Source: Euperipatoides rowelli (lineage: Eukaryota > Onychophora > Udeonychophora > Euonychophora > Peripatopsidae). From it: a stretch of 21,828 nucleotides of DNA. The notes beneath the pieces are model-generated. The model was not told the origin of the DNA. It searched no databases and saw only the letters and a program-made list of their open reading frames with translations. The stretch lies in assembly GCA_003024985.2 (NCBI GenBank), contig PXIH01S0001135.1; one strand, written 5' to 3'. The position numbers were made by a program, and so were the translations under genes. Of this stretch, positions 1 to 9,483 are shown in pieces; the stretch's first letter is position 1; the number at the start of each line of letters is the position of its first letter.

Positions 1-580
1 GAGGATTGCTAAGGCATCTTTCAGACTTTGCAGACATCTAATTAAAATAGATACAACTAATTTTTTTTTCTAACTTTAAATAACTTGTGATTAAAAATAT
101 TTACTAAAAGTAACATTTAAATAGGACTTTAAATATTTTAATTTGAAAGGGTTAAGATGACATGTAGGCTAAATCATTGGAATTCATATGTCGATTTTAG
201 AAAATTATTTTCTTCATTTGAAACAAGCTTTTAAGAAAAAAAAAAAAAAAATTTAAGTACAATAATTATAAAAACTAAAGATCAAATTTTTTATTCAGGT
301 TATTTTTAGAGTTAGGATAATGAGAGTTTGGTGTATACAATCTAATTTTGAAATAATCATTTTGAGATCGACAGACTGTACATCACATAGTTAACCATTA
401 TAGATTCTTGCAATTTCTTTTCATTAATTCTTCATAATTATTATCTTGTGTTCATGATTTTTCTACTGTGATAGGAAATTTTTCTATTTAAAAGTATACG
501 TTTAGTGCTACCATTTTAATTTGTCATTCAACTGCACTTTTTTTTCTGTTGCACTGTATATGTCTGTCTGTCTTTAATAG
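1..580 (+). other. intron (3' part), no element recognised
   Basis: Non-coding AT-rich sequence with A and T runs (for example near 60-70 and 237-250). It ends in a pyrimidine-rich tract and the acceptor dinucleotide AG at 579-580, after which an open frame begins. I see no gene, RNA or transposon here. It is read as the end of an intron of the host gene whose earlier exons lie upstream of the window. Confidence 0.6.
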
Positions 581-967
581 AGAAGAAAGAGGGCCCCAGT
601 GTAGTGATGCGTGATAAGCCTCGACCAATCCCGAGGCCTCGGAGTTCAGTAGACGAAGATATGAGAACTAGTGTGTCGCCTCAGCCACGGCGACCGTGTT
701 CATTTGTTGCCCCACCCCCTCCTCCTCTACCTGACTCACCCAGTGAACTGCCTTCACCAGTAGATTTTCAAACTGTGCTCAGACAAAGTTCTTCTCAAAC
801 AGATGTAGCTACAGAGACAATGGATGAATTCAAAACTACATGTGACAAAGGTGTGGGAAGTGATTATGTTGATTACGACTCCTACTCTGAATCTTATGGA
901 GAGTGTAACTGTGATTCGGCCAATGAAATGGAAGATATATCATGTGAGGGGCAAGGGTCATGCGGGG
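581..967 (+). CDS. internal exon of WH2/Cobl-like gene, proline-rich N-terminal part
   Basis: An exon begins after the acceptor AG at 579-580 with two bases that complete a split codon (phase 1), then reads KKEGPSVVMRDKPRPIPRPR. It is followed by a basic Pro/Arg stretch (PRRP), a polyproline run (APPPPPLPDSP) and an acidic, Tyr/Ser/Cys-rich segment. The composition, clearly higher in GC than the flanks, supports coding. Polyproline next to basic PxxP motifs is typical of actin regulators that bind SH3 or profilin partners. No start codon is assigned: the reading frame is open upstream through the splice site, so the Met at 607 is probably internal. The 3' end is uncertain. Candidate donors that leave the required phase 1 are at 851 (AAAG/GTGTGG), 968 (GGG/GTGAAC, used here) and 980 (ATG/GTATTA). 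The frame stays open to 1119, but the tail is AT-rich and looks intronic. Confidence 0.6.
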
Positions 968-1062
968 GTGAACAAGATGGTATTAACCCTCTCCTCTTTT
1001 CTAACCAAACAGAAAATATACCACAAAAGTACCAAAATATGAACATTAATAGAAAGTTTACA

Positions 1063-1250
1063 GTATTTATAAACTTAAAATGTACAGTATATTATATACT
1101 GTATATACTGTACATATAGTAGACAGTATATACATATGTATATAGTATAAACTGTAATGTACTGTGTGTGTGTATATGCAGTACTGTATATATACGTACA
1201 GCATATACAATATATATCATACTGTATAATATAAATTGTTTATATAAATA
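1063..1250. repeat. AT-rich simple-sequence tract built on TACTGTATA
   Basis: Degenerate repeats of ACTGTATA, its reverse complement and ATATAC fill this stretch, with a short GT run near 1160-1170. It is locally self-complementary and could form hairpins. It lies just inside the large intron after the first visible exon. No function is suggested. Confidence 0.65.
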
Positions 1251-2253
1251 GTATCTTGAATATATATGTTTATGGCTGACTATTATGACTACACTTAGGA
1301 TTAGAAAATAGGCCTACAGTAATTAATTACAAGGAATAATCTCAAAATGGAGATTTCAATATTGTATTTCTTGTTTAGCACCACCATTGACTATTTTTAT
1401 AAAGACCAATGTTTGATCATATTACAGCTAGTAGTATTCCCATTTTGATGAGATATTTTATAATGTTTGCAATAAAGAAATCCATACTGATAATTTCTTT
1501 TAAAATTATTTATTATAGACTAATAAATACAATAAAATTCACTTTATTAAAGAAAATCAGTTATTTTATATATGCTAACAAACAAATTGTTTCCTATAGC
1601 ATTATTTATAATGACATATTTTATCCTGTTCATTCTATAATTAAATGCAGAAAAATTAATCTCCATGGCCATAAAGCAGATGGTCAAACTAGTGTGCACC
1701 TCAAATGTTTCATTTAATATTTAATTTGCACAAATTGTACGAGATGGTGAAAATAAATTCTTAGTCTAAAGCACAGTCGTAAAAGTGGCCTGCAAACTCA
1801 TAAATCCAACCTGTATCACCCTTCTTTCATTTCTCTGAGCATGCTTTGAAATGTTCTGGAAGATTTTTTTCTCTCTCTTGGAATGGAAAGGAAAACAACA
1901 ATTGTGCTGGCAGGCCAGTATCTAGCTTGCTCATTTAATGAATCAGGGAAAAAAAAGTGATCTGTTATCTGATTGGACCACTCTCCAATATTCATGATAA
2001 AAATGAAAGGTTCCAAAAGTGCTATTTTCATGCACAATTACAGCTCATAAGATTAATAAATGTTGCAGAAAACTTCTAGTAGTGGAATTCCTCTGACTGT
2101 CTTGCCAGTACAGAAATGAGTGACAGAAAGTCATTGGCGGTGACATCTTTTAGGCATTTTGGTAAATTATGTAAATTGGTATACTGAATTCTATTTAAAA
2201 TGCCATATGTAGGATGTTATTCCCTCATGCACAGAGCAACCTTATAGTGCTAT
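1251..2253 (+). other. intron sequence, nothing recognised
   Basis: AT-rich intronic sequence. Short open frames occur on both strands, but they have the composition of random AT-rich DNA (Ile, Lys, Tyr and Phe dominated), no domain and no splice context. Confidence 0.5.
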
Positions 2254-2516
2254 GTCGTAAATAGTGATGGGTTCTTAATGAATGAATCATTCACCCTAAA
2301 TGATTCATGAATGACAGTGCTCTCTCCACTACTAATATGAGTAAATCATTTATGGATGCCATCAAATTAAAATTGGACACAATTTATTCATTTTTAAAAT
2401 GTAACAAAAAACGGATCTGAATTTTGTATGTGAATGACTGATGAGTGACTCACTTTGGAGGGTAAGGTTGTGAACTAGTTCATCAAACATGAACGACAGC
2501 CATCACTAGTTGTAAA
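2254..2516. mobile_element. hAT-type MITE with 8-bp target duplication
   Basis: The element proper is 2262-2508 (247 bp). It begins TAGTGATGG and ends CCATCACTA, a perfect 9-bp terminal inverted repeat. Degenerate inner similarity includes TTC/GAA-rich motifs around TTCATGAATGA and GAACTAGTTCATC. Flanking octamers are GTCGTAAA (2254-2261) and GTTGTAAA (2509-2516), identical at 7 of 8 positions, which fits the 8-bp target duplication of hAT transposons. TAGTGATGG-like ends are also of hAT type. There is no room for a transposase, so it is non-autonomous. The single TSD mismatch suggests an old insertion. It lies in the large intron of the host gene. Confidence 0.8.
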
Positions 2517-5171
2517 GCAGGCACTGTGGAAATGGTCATCCAGAACATTCGCAGTATACAGAATATTTGTATTCTAAAAAAGAAAAATTGTGTGACTAAT
2601 GAATAAACTTATTATTGTGTTCAGTAAGCTTAGAGTTTAACAAATATTTTTTTGTTTAATATTTATTTTAACTAACTTCACTTTAACCACTTACGGTATA
2701 TGGCCTGTGCAAATTTTTGTAAACAGCATCTTTTATATTTAACTGCATAACAGTATCAGTTGGGAGAGGTTAGATCAACAGATCAGGTTATACAGCAATA
2801 AAAAAATCTCATATTTATCAAGTTTTCTTCCATTTTGCACTTTGCTCAACTGCTTCAAATTCGGATGGAGTATGAATTTTTTATTCCTTATGTACCAGCA
2901 TAGCTACCATTACTTCTTAAAAAAATAACTAAAAAAAATGTAAACTACCTAATATCAAAATTGGATATTATAGCTTACATAGTTTTTTTTCTCTCTCTGG
3001 ATATGTTGTTTGTTGACAAAGCTTTACAAATATGAAACATTTCACCTATAGTTTAAATTATGAATCTTTCTTGACACTAGGCTGAGTGATACAATATATA
3101 AATGGATTTACCATGTCAAAATACACTCTTCACTTGTATCAAACACCATCTTTAATACAGGAAAAAGTCTGTGATAAAAATAAAAAAAGGCCCATAGAAA
3201 AAAATTTGCCTTGATTTTAATAAAGAATAATGTCATCAATAACTGATTTCTGAATTTAGCTAATATTTTGTTGACAATAGCTAGCTACATTACCGATTTC
3301 TGACTCAGTATTGCCAGTTAAACCTAATGCCAGTTTGATGGCGGACAATATCAACATGAATAGATTTCTAATAGGCTAAATATCGGCCAGCAAATTTTGA
3401 AGTTTACATTAATCAATTTGTGCTATTTGCATAATATTACTGGTAAGTCTAAAATACAATAGTCTGCTAATCTTAAGAGTAGTCATTCTTTGTCTCTAGC
3501 TGTATTAATATTTACAGTAATGCTATATTTTAAATGAGAACTTTTGTGGTATACTTTCTACGATTCTTCTTCATTATTGGTGTCGGTTAAAGCTTGTATA
3601 TTTTTTAAACACTAATTAACGTTTCTAGTTTTAAAAGTGAAATGATATTAATATTAATTGCATGAAAGTATTTTTTGTTGTAATACTATATAAACCTAAT
3701 TATACTTAATACTAATAAGTTGAATTTCATATGAATCTGAATCCTTCTAACAAGTTTAACATGTCTTTCCTTGCTAATGAACATGAATGCTCTAAATATC
3801 TGTAATACCCGCTGTTGCATGGTTTCTAACCTGTTGGGCCATTAACACAGTAAATAGTGTCGTCATATGATCAGCTCAAAGAAAAATTATATTGGAAGGG
3901 GGGAGGAGGAGGAAGAAGAATTTTTGAGCTTAAAAGTAAAAGTTTTATTTTTTGTTTATTTTAAAACAAAAGAACTTTATTTTGGCCGGATCATAAGACT
4001 AGGATTTTTTTTTAATTTTTATTTATTGATATTTATTTATGGTTTTGAAATGTATTTATTATATCTACAGTTAATTATTGTTTAAAATAAGTGGTTTTTA
4101 TATTATAATGTAAGCAAAATCTTATACTTCCCTATTCATATACCTGATAAGCCTGTTTCACTTAAAAATTATTTTGACTCTTTATTTTAAAATTCATCTC
4201 TCTGCCATTTTGGTTAGAATTCTATTTTTTATTAAAATACTCGGTAGGTTTTTTTTTTTAAAAGAAAAAAAAATTCATAGTTAAAACTAAAGTAAGTTTG
4301 GGTTTGAAAGAAAGAAAAAAAAAGATAAGAAATAAATTCAATATTTTTTTAAAAAAAAAAAACTAAGAGTGCCAATACCCTCCTCTCCATATTGTTTTTA
4401 AAATTGGTTTTTTTTTTTTAAAAAAAAGATGAATCTACCCTTAGTTAGAGATTATCTTTAAGTGAAGAGCTAAGAACAGGAGCTCACATCAGCTTTGACA
4501 TCCAAGATGGCAAACAAAAAATTGAAACAAAAAAAAATTTATTAACATTTTTTTTTTAAATTTTTTAAAAGTATCCTATTTGCCTCTGAGTTTGAGAGTA
4601 TTTAGTGTACTTAGCAGACATTTTGTGTCCCTAAGAAGGTGGTTTCTAATTTTATCATTCATTTTGGGGTAAAAATATGATTGGTGCACTTGTTTGGCCA
4701 ATGAGGATGAACTCTGAATTCCTTTCAATCAAACTTTTTGATTAATAGCACACACACACATTAAGATCAAAATCTAAAAATTTTAGAGCCTTGGAAAGAA
4801 ACTGACATGATGACTTACTGTACAACCACCATTTTTATGTATGTCTGAGTTGTATCAAAAAAATCTTGCACTCAAAATTAAAACCCAGGCAAGTGCATCA
4901 CTCGGTTAAGCCAAAATCAGATAGTAATGTTGTGGATGTTTGAACTTTCATTTTTGGAGAGTTTATTATTCGTTCCTCTTTGCCTTAGGTACTTTTTTTT
5001 TTAAAAAAAAAAAATTTATCCCACCACCGGACACGGCACAGCCAATGCTTTAATGTGCTTATTTATAATTTAAATACATTTATTTGTACATTAATACTCC
5101 TCTCCCCCAATTGTATTTCTTCATTGAAGTGATAAGTTGTATGGTTTCTTAGAGTGTATTTAGTTTAGTTT
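2517..5171 (+). other. intron sequence with clustered T-run/A-run blocks
   Basis: No gene or complete transposon is recognised. Between about 4249 and 5014 there are repeated blocks in which a run of 7-12 T is followed directly by a run of A: near 4249-4272, 4344-4362, 4408-4427 and 4993-5014. There is also a short CA run near 4748-4760. Open frames here are AT-rich and without domains. Confidence 0.5.
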
Positions 5172-5249
5172 TCAGAATCTCGTTGAGAAGAAATTCATAG
5201 GCCAACAAATCCTAACCAAAAAAAAATGCTTTGGAAAAAAAAAAAAATT

Positions 5250-5558
5250 TAAGTGGGTGAAAGAAAGTATAAAAATAATTTTAGGCCCAGTCACGCTCCT
5301 GATAACACTCCTAGATGAAAAACAAGTCAAACTACTTATAGACCAAATCAAACCATCGTACATGACACCTACCCCAAATGTGATACTAGATGATGATTGG
5401 GAACCCTTTCCAAATTCTCCTAGTTTGCTTACAAGCAGTGAAACCACTGAAGACTGACCATTGTCAGACTCAACACATCAACAGGAACAAACAACCTCCA
5501 TGACTCTCAGACATCAACACGAATGAGAAGGCCATCGGCCCGATTAATTAAGAGGAGG
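5250..5558 (+). pseudogene. Ty3/gypsy Pol C-terminal fragment (integrase tail) and polypurine tract
   Basis: On the plus strand, 5257-5457 encodes a peptide containing GPVTLLITLLDEKQ, then IDQIKPSYMTP, an acidic DDDWEPFP stretch and a Ser/Thr-rich end at the stop 5455-5457. This matches the C-terminal part of Ty3/gypsy integrases, where a GPV...L.D....R/H.DQ.RP module follows the catalytic core. A further eroded Arg/Pro-rich tail (about 5521-5550) and the purine tract AAGAGGAGG (5550-5558) precede the likely LTR start. The catalytic core is absent on this strand; it lies on the minus strand at 6290-7000. The upstream end is frayed by an A-run at 5236-5248 and frameshifts, so the piece is dead. 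Confidence 0.75.
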
Positions 5559-5950
5559 TGTATTGTGGTATCTCTATGAATTAGATATACACAAGTAAAT
5601 AATTCATAGTGCATTATAAAACAATTTAGTTGAATAATTGAAATGACCGACTTGTAGTATCTAATTTGCTCTTCAGTTTTAAATATTATAAATTATTATT
5701 ACTTAGATTTAATAACCCCTAACTGTTTTGCATTGAGTTAATGAACTACTTCCTTTGCATTTACTTAGTTTTAAAACCAAAGCAATGCAGATAAATCCTC
5801 CTCTCCAAATTTGGCTGAGAATCTGAAAGTTGGAAAATTTTGTATCTGTTGGCAATTCGGGGAAAAAAAAAACAGTTGGAGAAAAAAAACATGGTAAATT
5901 AAAAACAGTACAGAAATTTTTGTAGTGTGTGGGGGTCAGTGTTTCAGACA
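5559..5950 (+). mobile_element. probable 3' LTR of the Ty3/gypsy element (inverted end)
   Basis: Directly after the polypurine tract the sequence reads TGTATTGTGGTATCTC. The segment starting TGTGG at 5564 resembles, over about 50 bp, the minus-strand segment that starts at 8883 and runs down to 8826. Shared blocks include ATTAGATATACACAAGTAAA and TAGTGCAT. Position after the tract and the TG start fit an LTR. The right end is not certain; 5950 (TTTCAGACA) is the last CA before a poly-G run. Beyond the first 50 bp I see little similarity to the other copy, so the LTRs are old or rearranged. Confidence 0.5.
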
Positions 5951-6288
5951 ATTTTCTCCCGGGGGGGGGGGGGGTAAGGTTTATGTATGTATGTATTTAC
6001 AGATTTTTTTTATAAGCTTTTTTTTTTGGTTAATGACGTTTTGTTAACTCTGTCTGATTTGATAAGCTTTTTTCTTTGGGTTTACGGGACGTTTTGTTGT
6101 CTCTGTCTGATTCGATAAGCTTTTTTTTGACGTTTTGTTGCCTTTGTCTGATTTGATAAGCTTTTTTTTTTAGTAAAGTGGATGTTATGTTGACTTTGTG
6201 TCCATTGGCTAACGTTTTGTTGACTTTCTATTTCATTTTATAAGATTTTTATTTTTTTCCAATTTTCCCCGGGGGGGGGGGGGGGGGG
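5951..6288. repeat. minisatellite of GACGTTTTGTTG units between two poly-G runs
   Basis: About five degenerate units carry the cores GACGTTTTGTT and CTGTCTGATTTGATAAGC followed by a T run. Unit cores start near 6035, 6088, 6129, 6181 and 6211, so the period is irregular, roughly 30-55 bp. The block is bounded by two similar junctions: ATTTTCTCCC then 14 G (5961-5974), and ATTTTCCCC then 18 G (6271-6288). It sits between the plus-strand LTR-like sequence and the minus-strand integrase remnant, at the point where strand polarity of the element switches. Confidence 0.75.
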
Positions 6289-6289
6289 C

Positions 6290-7000
6290 AGTTGGTTTGC
6301 TCTGGGGGAAGGCTTAGTCCCTCCACCCTTAGGTATGCCTGAAATAAATGCTGTGTGGGGTGTTGTCCTAAGTTGAAGAGGAACTCATTAATTTGAGCTT
6401 GAATTGGAATTTTTGTGTTATTCTCACTGTATTTTTTTTAAAGAAGTATTTTTCTATTTCTACAAAGCGCTCGACTTGGCTGTTTGTGGGTAAGTGATAT
6501 GGTGAAAGTTTGCTATGTTTTATTCCCCCTTTTTTACTGAAAGACTTGAATTTAGCAGAGGTGAATTGTGTGCCATTGTCTGAAATTATTTATCTCATGA
6601 AGTAGTCTTCTAAGGTTTTTGTTATTGATTCGGAGTCAGTTTTCCTAAGGATTTTGATATCTGGCCATTTCGAGAAGGCATCGATGGTGACTAAAAATGT
6701 TTTGTCTAAGTAAAATCCTATTAAATCTGTGAATTTTAATCCACGGACCTTATGCGCTAATCCAAGGATGGAGTATGGGTTTGGGTGTATCCTTTTGCTG
6801 GAGTTGGGAGTTCCTGAATTTTTTGGCTATTTGTTCTGTATCAACAATTTTTGGTCACCATCATGAGGAATGAGCCAGGAATTTCATCCTTACAATGCCC
6901 ATATGACATGGACAATTGTTCCTTTTTTTAGGTTAAATTCTGGTGGGCTTTTCTTGTGTGCTTTTTTCTTTGGCCAGCCATTTAATATTATGTAGAGCTC
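6290..7000 (-). pseudogene. Ty3/gypsy integrase remnant (zinc-binding region and catalytic core)
   Basis: Reading the minus strand from 7000 down, I see an integrase N-terminal region (HMGIVRMKFL then WPKI, about 6920-6830), then FLVTIDAFSKWPDI (about 6715-6660), ending in ISDNGTQFTSAKF (about 6585-6550). The last two carry the first and second catalytic Asp contexts of the DDE core. The segment around 6510-6470 reads like the PYH..N.Q.ER region, and 6390-6340 like the conserved FLF...TTPH block. Frames shift several times and stops interrupt it, so it is inactive. The C-terminal tail expected next is missing on this strand and ends at the poly-G run; a matching tail lies at 5257-5457 on the opposite strand. 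Confidence 0.88.
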
Positions 7001-7049
7001 AGGGTCTTTTTGTGTTTCGAGGGCTATGTTAAGTAGAAAAAGTTCTTGA

Positions 7050-7500
7050 TGTAGTTAACATTGATATGTTGTCTAATTCTTCTAGTATACCTGTTTCATT
7101 TTTAATAGGTAATAGTGATAAGGCATTAGCATTTAGGTGGTTTTTAGAATGTCTATAATGTGTACAGTATGTCGTAAGTGTATCCAGCTATGAGTGACCA
7201 ATTGAAGCCTTGCAGCTAATAATGTAGAAATTTCTTTGTTAAAAAATCTTGTCAGTGGTTTATGGTCTGTAATAATGTGAATTTTCAACCAAAGATAGAT
7301 TTTTGAAAGTTTTTTATGGCTAATATGATTTTTAGTGCCTATTTGTCTAGTTGAGAGTATTGCGATCCGTAGAAGTTAAGGAGCGTGAGGCAAAGATGAT
7401 TGTTTTTTTTTTAACCGTAAGGAAATTTATGGGGGTAATACTGCTCCCACTCCCTATGGTGAGGCGTCAGAAGCTACTACTAGAGGAAGTTTTAAAAATA
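7050..7500 (-). pseudogene. Ty3/gypsy RNase H remnant
   Basis: Minus-strand motifs in order: PLVVASDASP (about 7490-7457), the start of the RT-linked RNase H; FASRSLTSTDRNYSQLDK (about 7405-7345); IHIITDHKPLTRFFNKEIS (about 7285-7230); AARLQ and LIAGYTYDILY (about 7215-7160); and HSKNHLNANALSLLP (about 7150-7108), the canonical end of the domain. A stop codon (7454-7456) falls inside the first motif, and at least three frameshifts are needed to follow the series. The polymerase (fingers/palm, YVDD) region that should precede it is absent, because protease sequence begins immediately upstream at 7504. Confidence 0.88.
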
Positions 7501-7503
7501 TGA

Positions 7504-7713
7504 TCAAAGGCACGCAATATTACTGGCTAGGTTGTAGCTGTCTGTAGGCCATAAAGGGTTAAACATTGTATTAAGTAGGATACTTACGGCTGCATCCATA
7601 TCTAATTCAGATGGAACAATTTTTATGTCCACAATTAAATTTGTAATTATTGGTAATACAATTTCTGCTTGGTTTATAGCAATATATAAGCTGTTAGTCT
7701 TTTTCTTTTTCAT
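7504..7713 (-). pseudogene. Ty3/gypsy aspartic protease remnant
   Basis: An open minus-strand segment has a Lys-rich start, then INQAEIVLPIITNLIVDIKI, then ELDMDAAVSIL and FNPLWPTDSYNLAS. The spacing and the AAVSI....F..LWP pattern match retroviral-type proteases of Ty3/gypsy elements, where the active-site triplet is normally Asp-Thr/Ser-Gly. Here the triplet position reads D-M-D, so the enzyme would be dead. It abuts RNase H sequence without intervening polymerase, which indicates an internal deletion near 7500. Confidence 0.75.
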
Positions 7714-7739
7714 CTTTTGTGGCTAGTTTGCACATGTTT

Positions 7740-7920
7740 TTCTTTATTATAGTCTTTATTTTCAAGGAAACGACAGATACAGTAGGTTTAATATGACCTT
7801 TACGTCTGCAAAACGTGAAAGTGGCATCTTTATATTTACCAGTCTTTGGATTGTGATATGCTCCACAATGTTTAATTCTAGTTCATTTTTATATGTATTT
7901 TGTCTGCCTCTATTTCTATT
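7740..7920 (-). pseudogene. Ty3/gypsy Gag zinc-knuckle remnant
   Basis: On the minus strand 7880-7770 reads HCGAYHNPKTGKYKDA followed by FCRRKGHIKP. This has the layout of the double zinc-knuckle region at the end of Gag (CG..H....C and C..C...GHI...C), with several of the expected Cys positions lost. It lies between the capsid remnant (upstream on the minus strand) and the protease, the expected gene order. Confidence 0.75.
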
Positions 7921-7969
7921 ATGAAAACTTTTTTTAACTGTAGGCACATCTTTATAATTAATTTTTCAT

Positions 7970-8300
7970 TTTCTAGATTTGTATGGCTCTTAGTAGGCTA
8001 TTTGATTCCGCAATCATGACTAACTGGATTAATTGATCAAATGTGATATCATTTTCTATCATTAGTTACTTTTGAATTGTGCTGTCTTTTAGTCCAAAAA
8101 TAAATTGATCTACTAAAGTAAAATTTAATTTGTCATTAAGATCACAGTTTACTGTGATTATCCAGTTACTCTCCATACTCGTTAACTGATTTATGCTTGA
8201 GTTAAAATATTTTGTGAAGTTTATAGCGTTCACATCTGGCTAATGGTTTTGGGCAGAAATGCTGTTCTAGAATNTCCAGAATTTCTTTTAAAGATTTTCT
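7970..8300 (-). pseudogene. Ty3/gypsy Gag capsid remnant
   Basis: Minus-strand translation around 8150-7995 gives LNFTLVDQFIFGLKD, then an interrupted STIQK...MIENDITFDQLIQLVMIAE. The L.DQF..GL.D..IQ..L......TF..A..LA pattern is typical of the C-terminal capsid region of Gag in Ty3/gypsy elements. A stop follows IQK, and one N lies at 8274. It is continuous with the Gag N-terminal remnants at 8374-8636. Confidence 0.75.
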
Positions 8301-8373
8301 TTGTAGCTTGCTGGTGATATAATATCACACAAACGATTAAAAGTAGTGTTATCAATTACTGTTAACACATTCT

Positions 8374-8636
8374 TTCCACTTTTTGAGCAGAAAGAAAACA
8401 CTCCAGTTGTGCATATCTAGCCCAATTCATATATGCCAGATCAACTTTCCGATTTTCATTTCCATTTTAAAATAATTCTTGTCACCAATTTATTATCATT
8501 TTTCTTCCATTTTTTTGTGCAGAAAGAAAACATTCCAGTTGTGCATATCTAGTCCAATTCATACGTGCCGGATCGAACTGTCCGATTTTTATTTCCATTT
8601 TAAAATAATTCTTGTAACTAAATTATATCCTCGTCA
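8374..8636 (-). repeat. 132-bp tandem duplication of Gag N-terminal segment
   Basis: Two imperfect direct copies, about 8374-8505 and 8506-8636, share GCAGAAAGAAAACA, CCAGTTGTGCATATCTAG, CCAATTCATA and TTCCATTTTAAAATAATTCT at an offset of 132 bp. Each copy encodes on the minus strand a variant of MNWxRYAQLECFLSAQK, which resembles the start of Ty3/gypsy Gag (FDP...W..Y...L..FF.AN). The duplication is therefore inside the element. The copies differ by scattered substitutions, so it is old. Confidence 0.75.
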
Positions 8637-8883
8637 ATTTATTATGTATTAGTACAATAAAAATAGATTAACTTTACAAGTACCGTATAACTTAAATAAT
8701 ATTTAATAAATGATAAATTACAAACATAGCTGATTGAATATTTGTCAACTGTACTGTCTGGAAAACAGAATATAATACTAAATATATTTGTGCCTATTGT
8801 TACAGTATATGCTACTGCATGCAATATGCACTAAGCATTCTTTACTTGTGTATATCTAATACTGTATATTGAGATATGCCACA
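8637..8883 (-). mobile_element. probable 5' LTR and leader of the Ty3/gypsy element
   Basis: The minus strand starting at 8883 reads TGTGGCATATCTC and then ATTAGATATACACAAGTAAA, matching the LTR-like start at 5564 on the plus strand with small indels. It lies upstream of the Gag remnants in element sense, as a 5' LTR should. Only about 58 bp (8826-8883) is clearly shared between the two copies; the rest down to 8637 has diverged or been deleted. No primer-binding site is visible. The opposite strand placement of the two LTR starts points to rearrangement of the element. Confidence 0.55.
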
Positions 8884-9483
8884 CTTAGTATATGGTAGTT
8901 CCTTTTTTAAAACTGGTTACTTAAAAATGGAATTAGTTAATATTTTCTGTAAATAAATAAACTAATTCATTTTTAAAAACTAGAATTAATGNACTATTAA
9001 TTTTGTCAGAGGAATAAGCTAGTATTTTAAAGCCAGAATTCAACACAGTTAGTTGTCTTATACTATGTACAAAGGCTTAAATGAATTTTGGCTTTTAAAA
9101 TTCTATTTAAATAGGCATAAAATGCAGTCCTGCTCATTGCCTTGATTACACACAACATATGTTCGATCAAGTGTTTGCATTTTGCATTAATAGTGAAAAT
9201 ATCGCAACTAATTTTTTCTATAGTAAAAATTTTATATCAGATTTATGAAAAAGTGTATTGCCCATAACTTGGTGGTATAGTCCGTAATACTGGGAGTAAG
9301 TTACTCTCACGGGTCTGGCCCGTATTTCTGACTGATACAATAACAAAAGTTTTAATATATGAAATATTGAAATGTACTGTATTTTGAAGACCATTTTTCT
9401 TTAATTCATTAATTTTTTTTTTTTATATTTTCAAGCTTCCACTTTTAATATATTCAAATATTATTTTAATGTTCCATTTTTAG
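8884..9483 (+). other. intron sequence with a faint tRNA/SINE-like segment
   Basis: Mostly AT-rich intron ending in the acceptor TTTTTAG at 9477-9483. At about 9262-9337 is a GC-richer piece with TGGTATAGTCC, resembling an A-box core, and ACGGGTCTGGCCCGT, a hairpin with a 5-bp stem where a T-arm/B-box would be. The loop is short and no complete cloverleaf forms, so at best it is a degraded tRNA-derived SINE. One N lies at 8992. Confidence 0.35.

Noticed and set aside
1409-1717. 102-codon plus-strand open frame
   Set aside because: Ile/Lys/Tyr/Phe-rich composition of random AT-rich DNA, no domain and no splice-site support.
1816-2037. 73-codon minus-strand open frame
   Set aside because: No recognisable motif and no supporting splice or promoter context in an intron.
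3867-4085. 72-codon plus-strand open frame beginning with a poly-Glu run
   Set aside because: The Glu run comes from a purine simple repeat; the rest is homopolymer-derived.
5709-5951. 80-codon minus-strand open frame in the LTR region
   Set aside because: No match to retroelement proteins that I recognise; Phe/Pro runs derive from A-rich tracts in the opposite strand.
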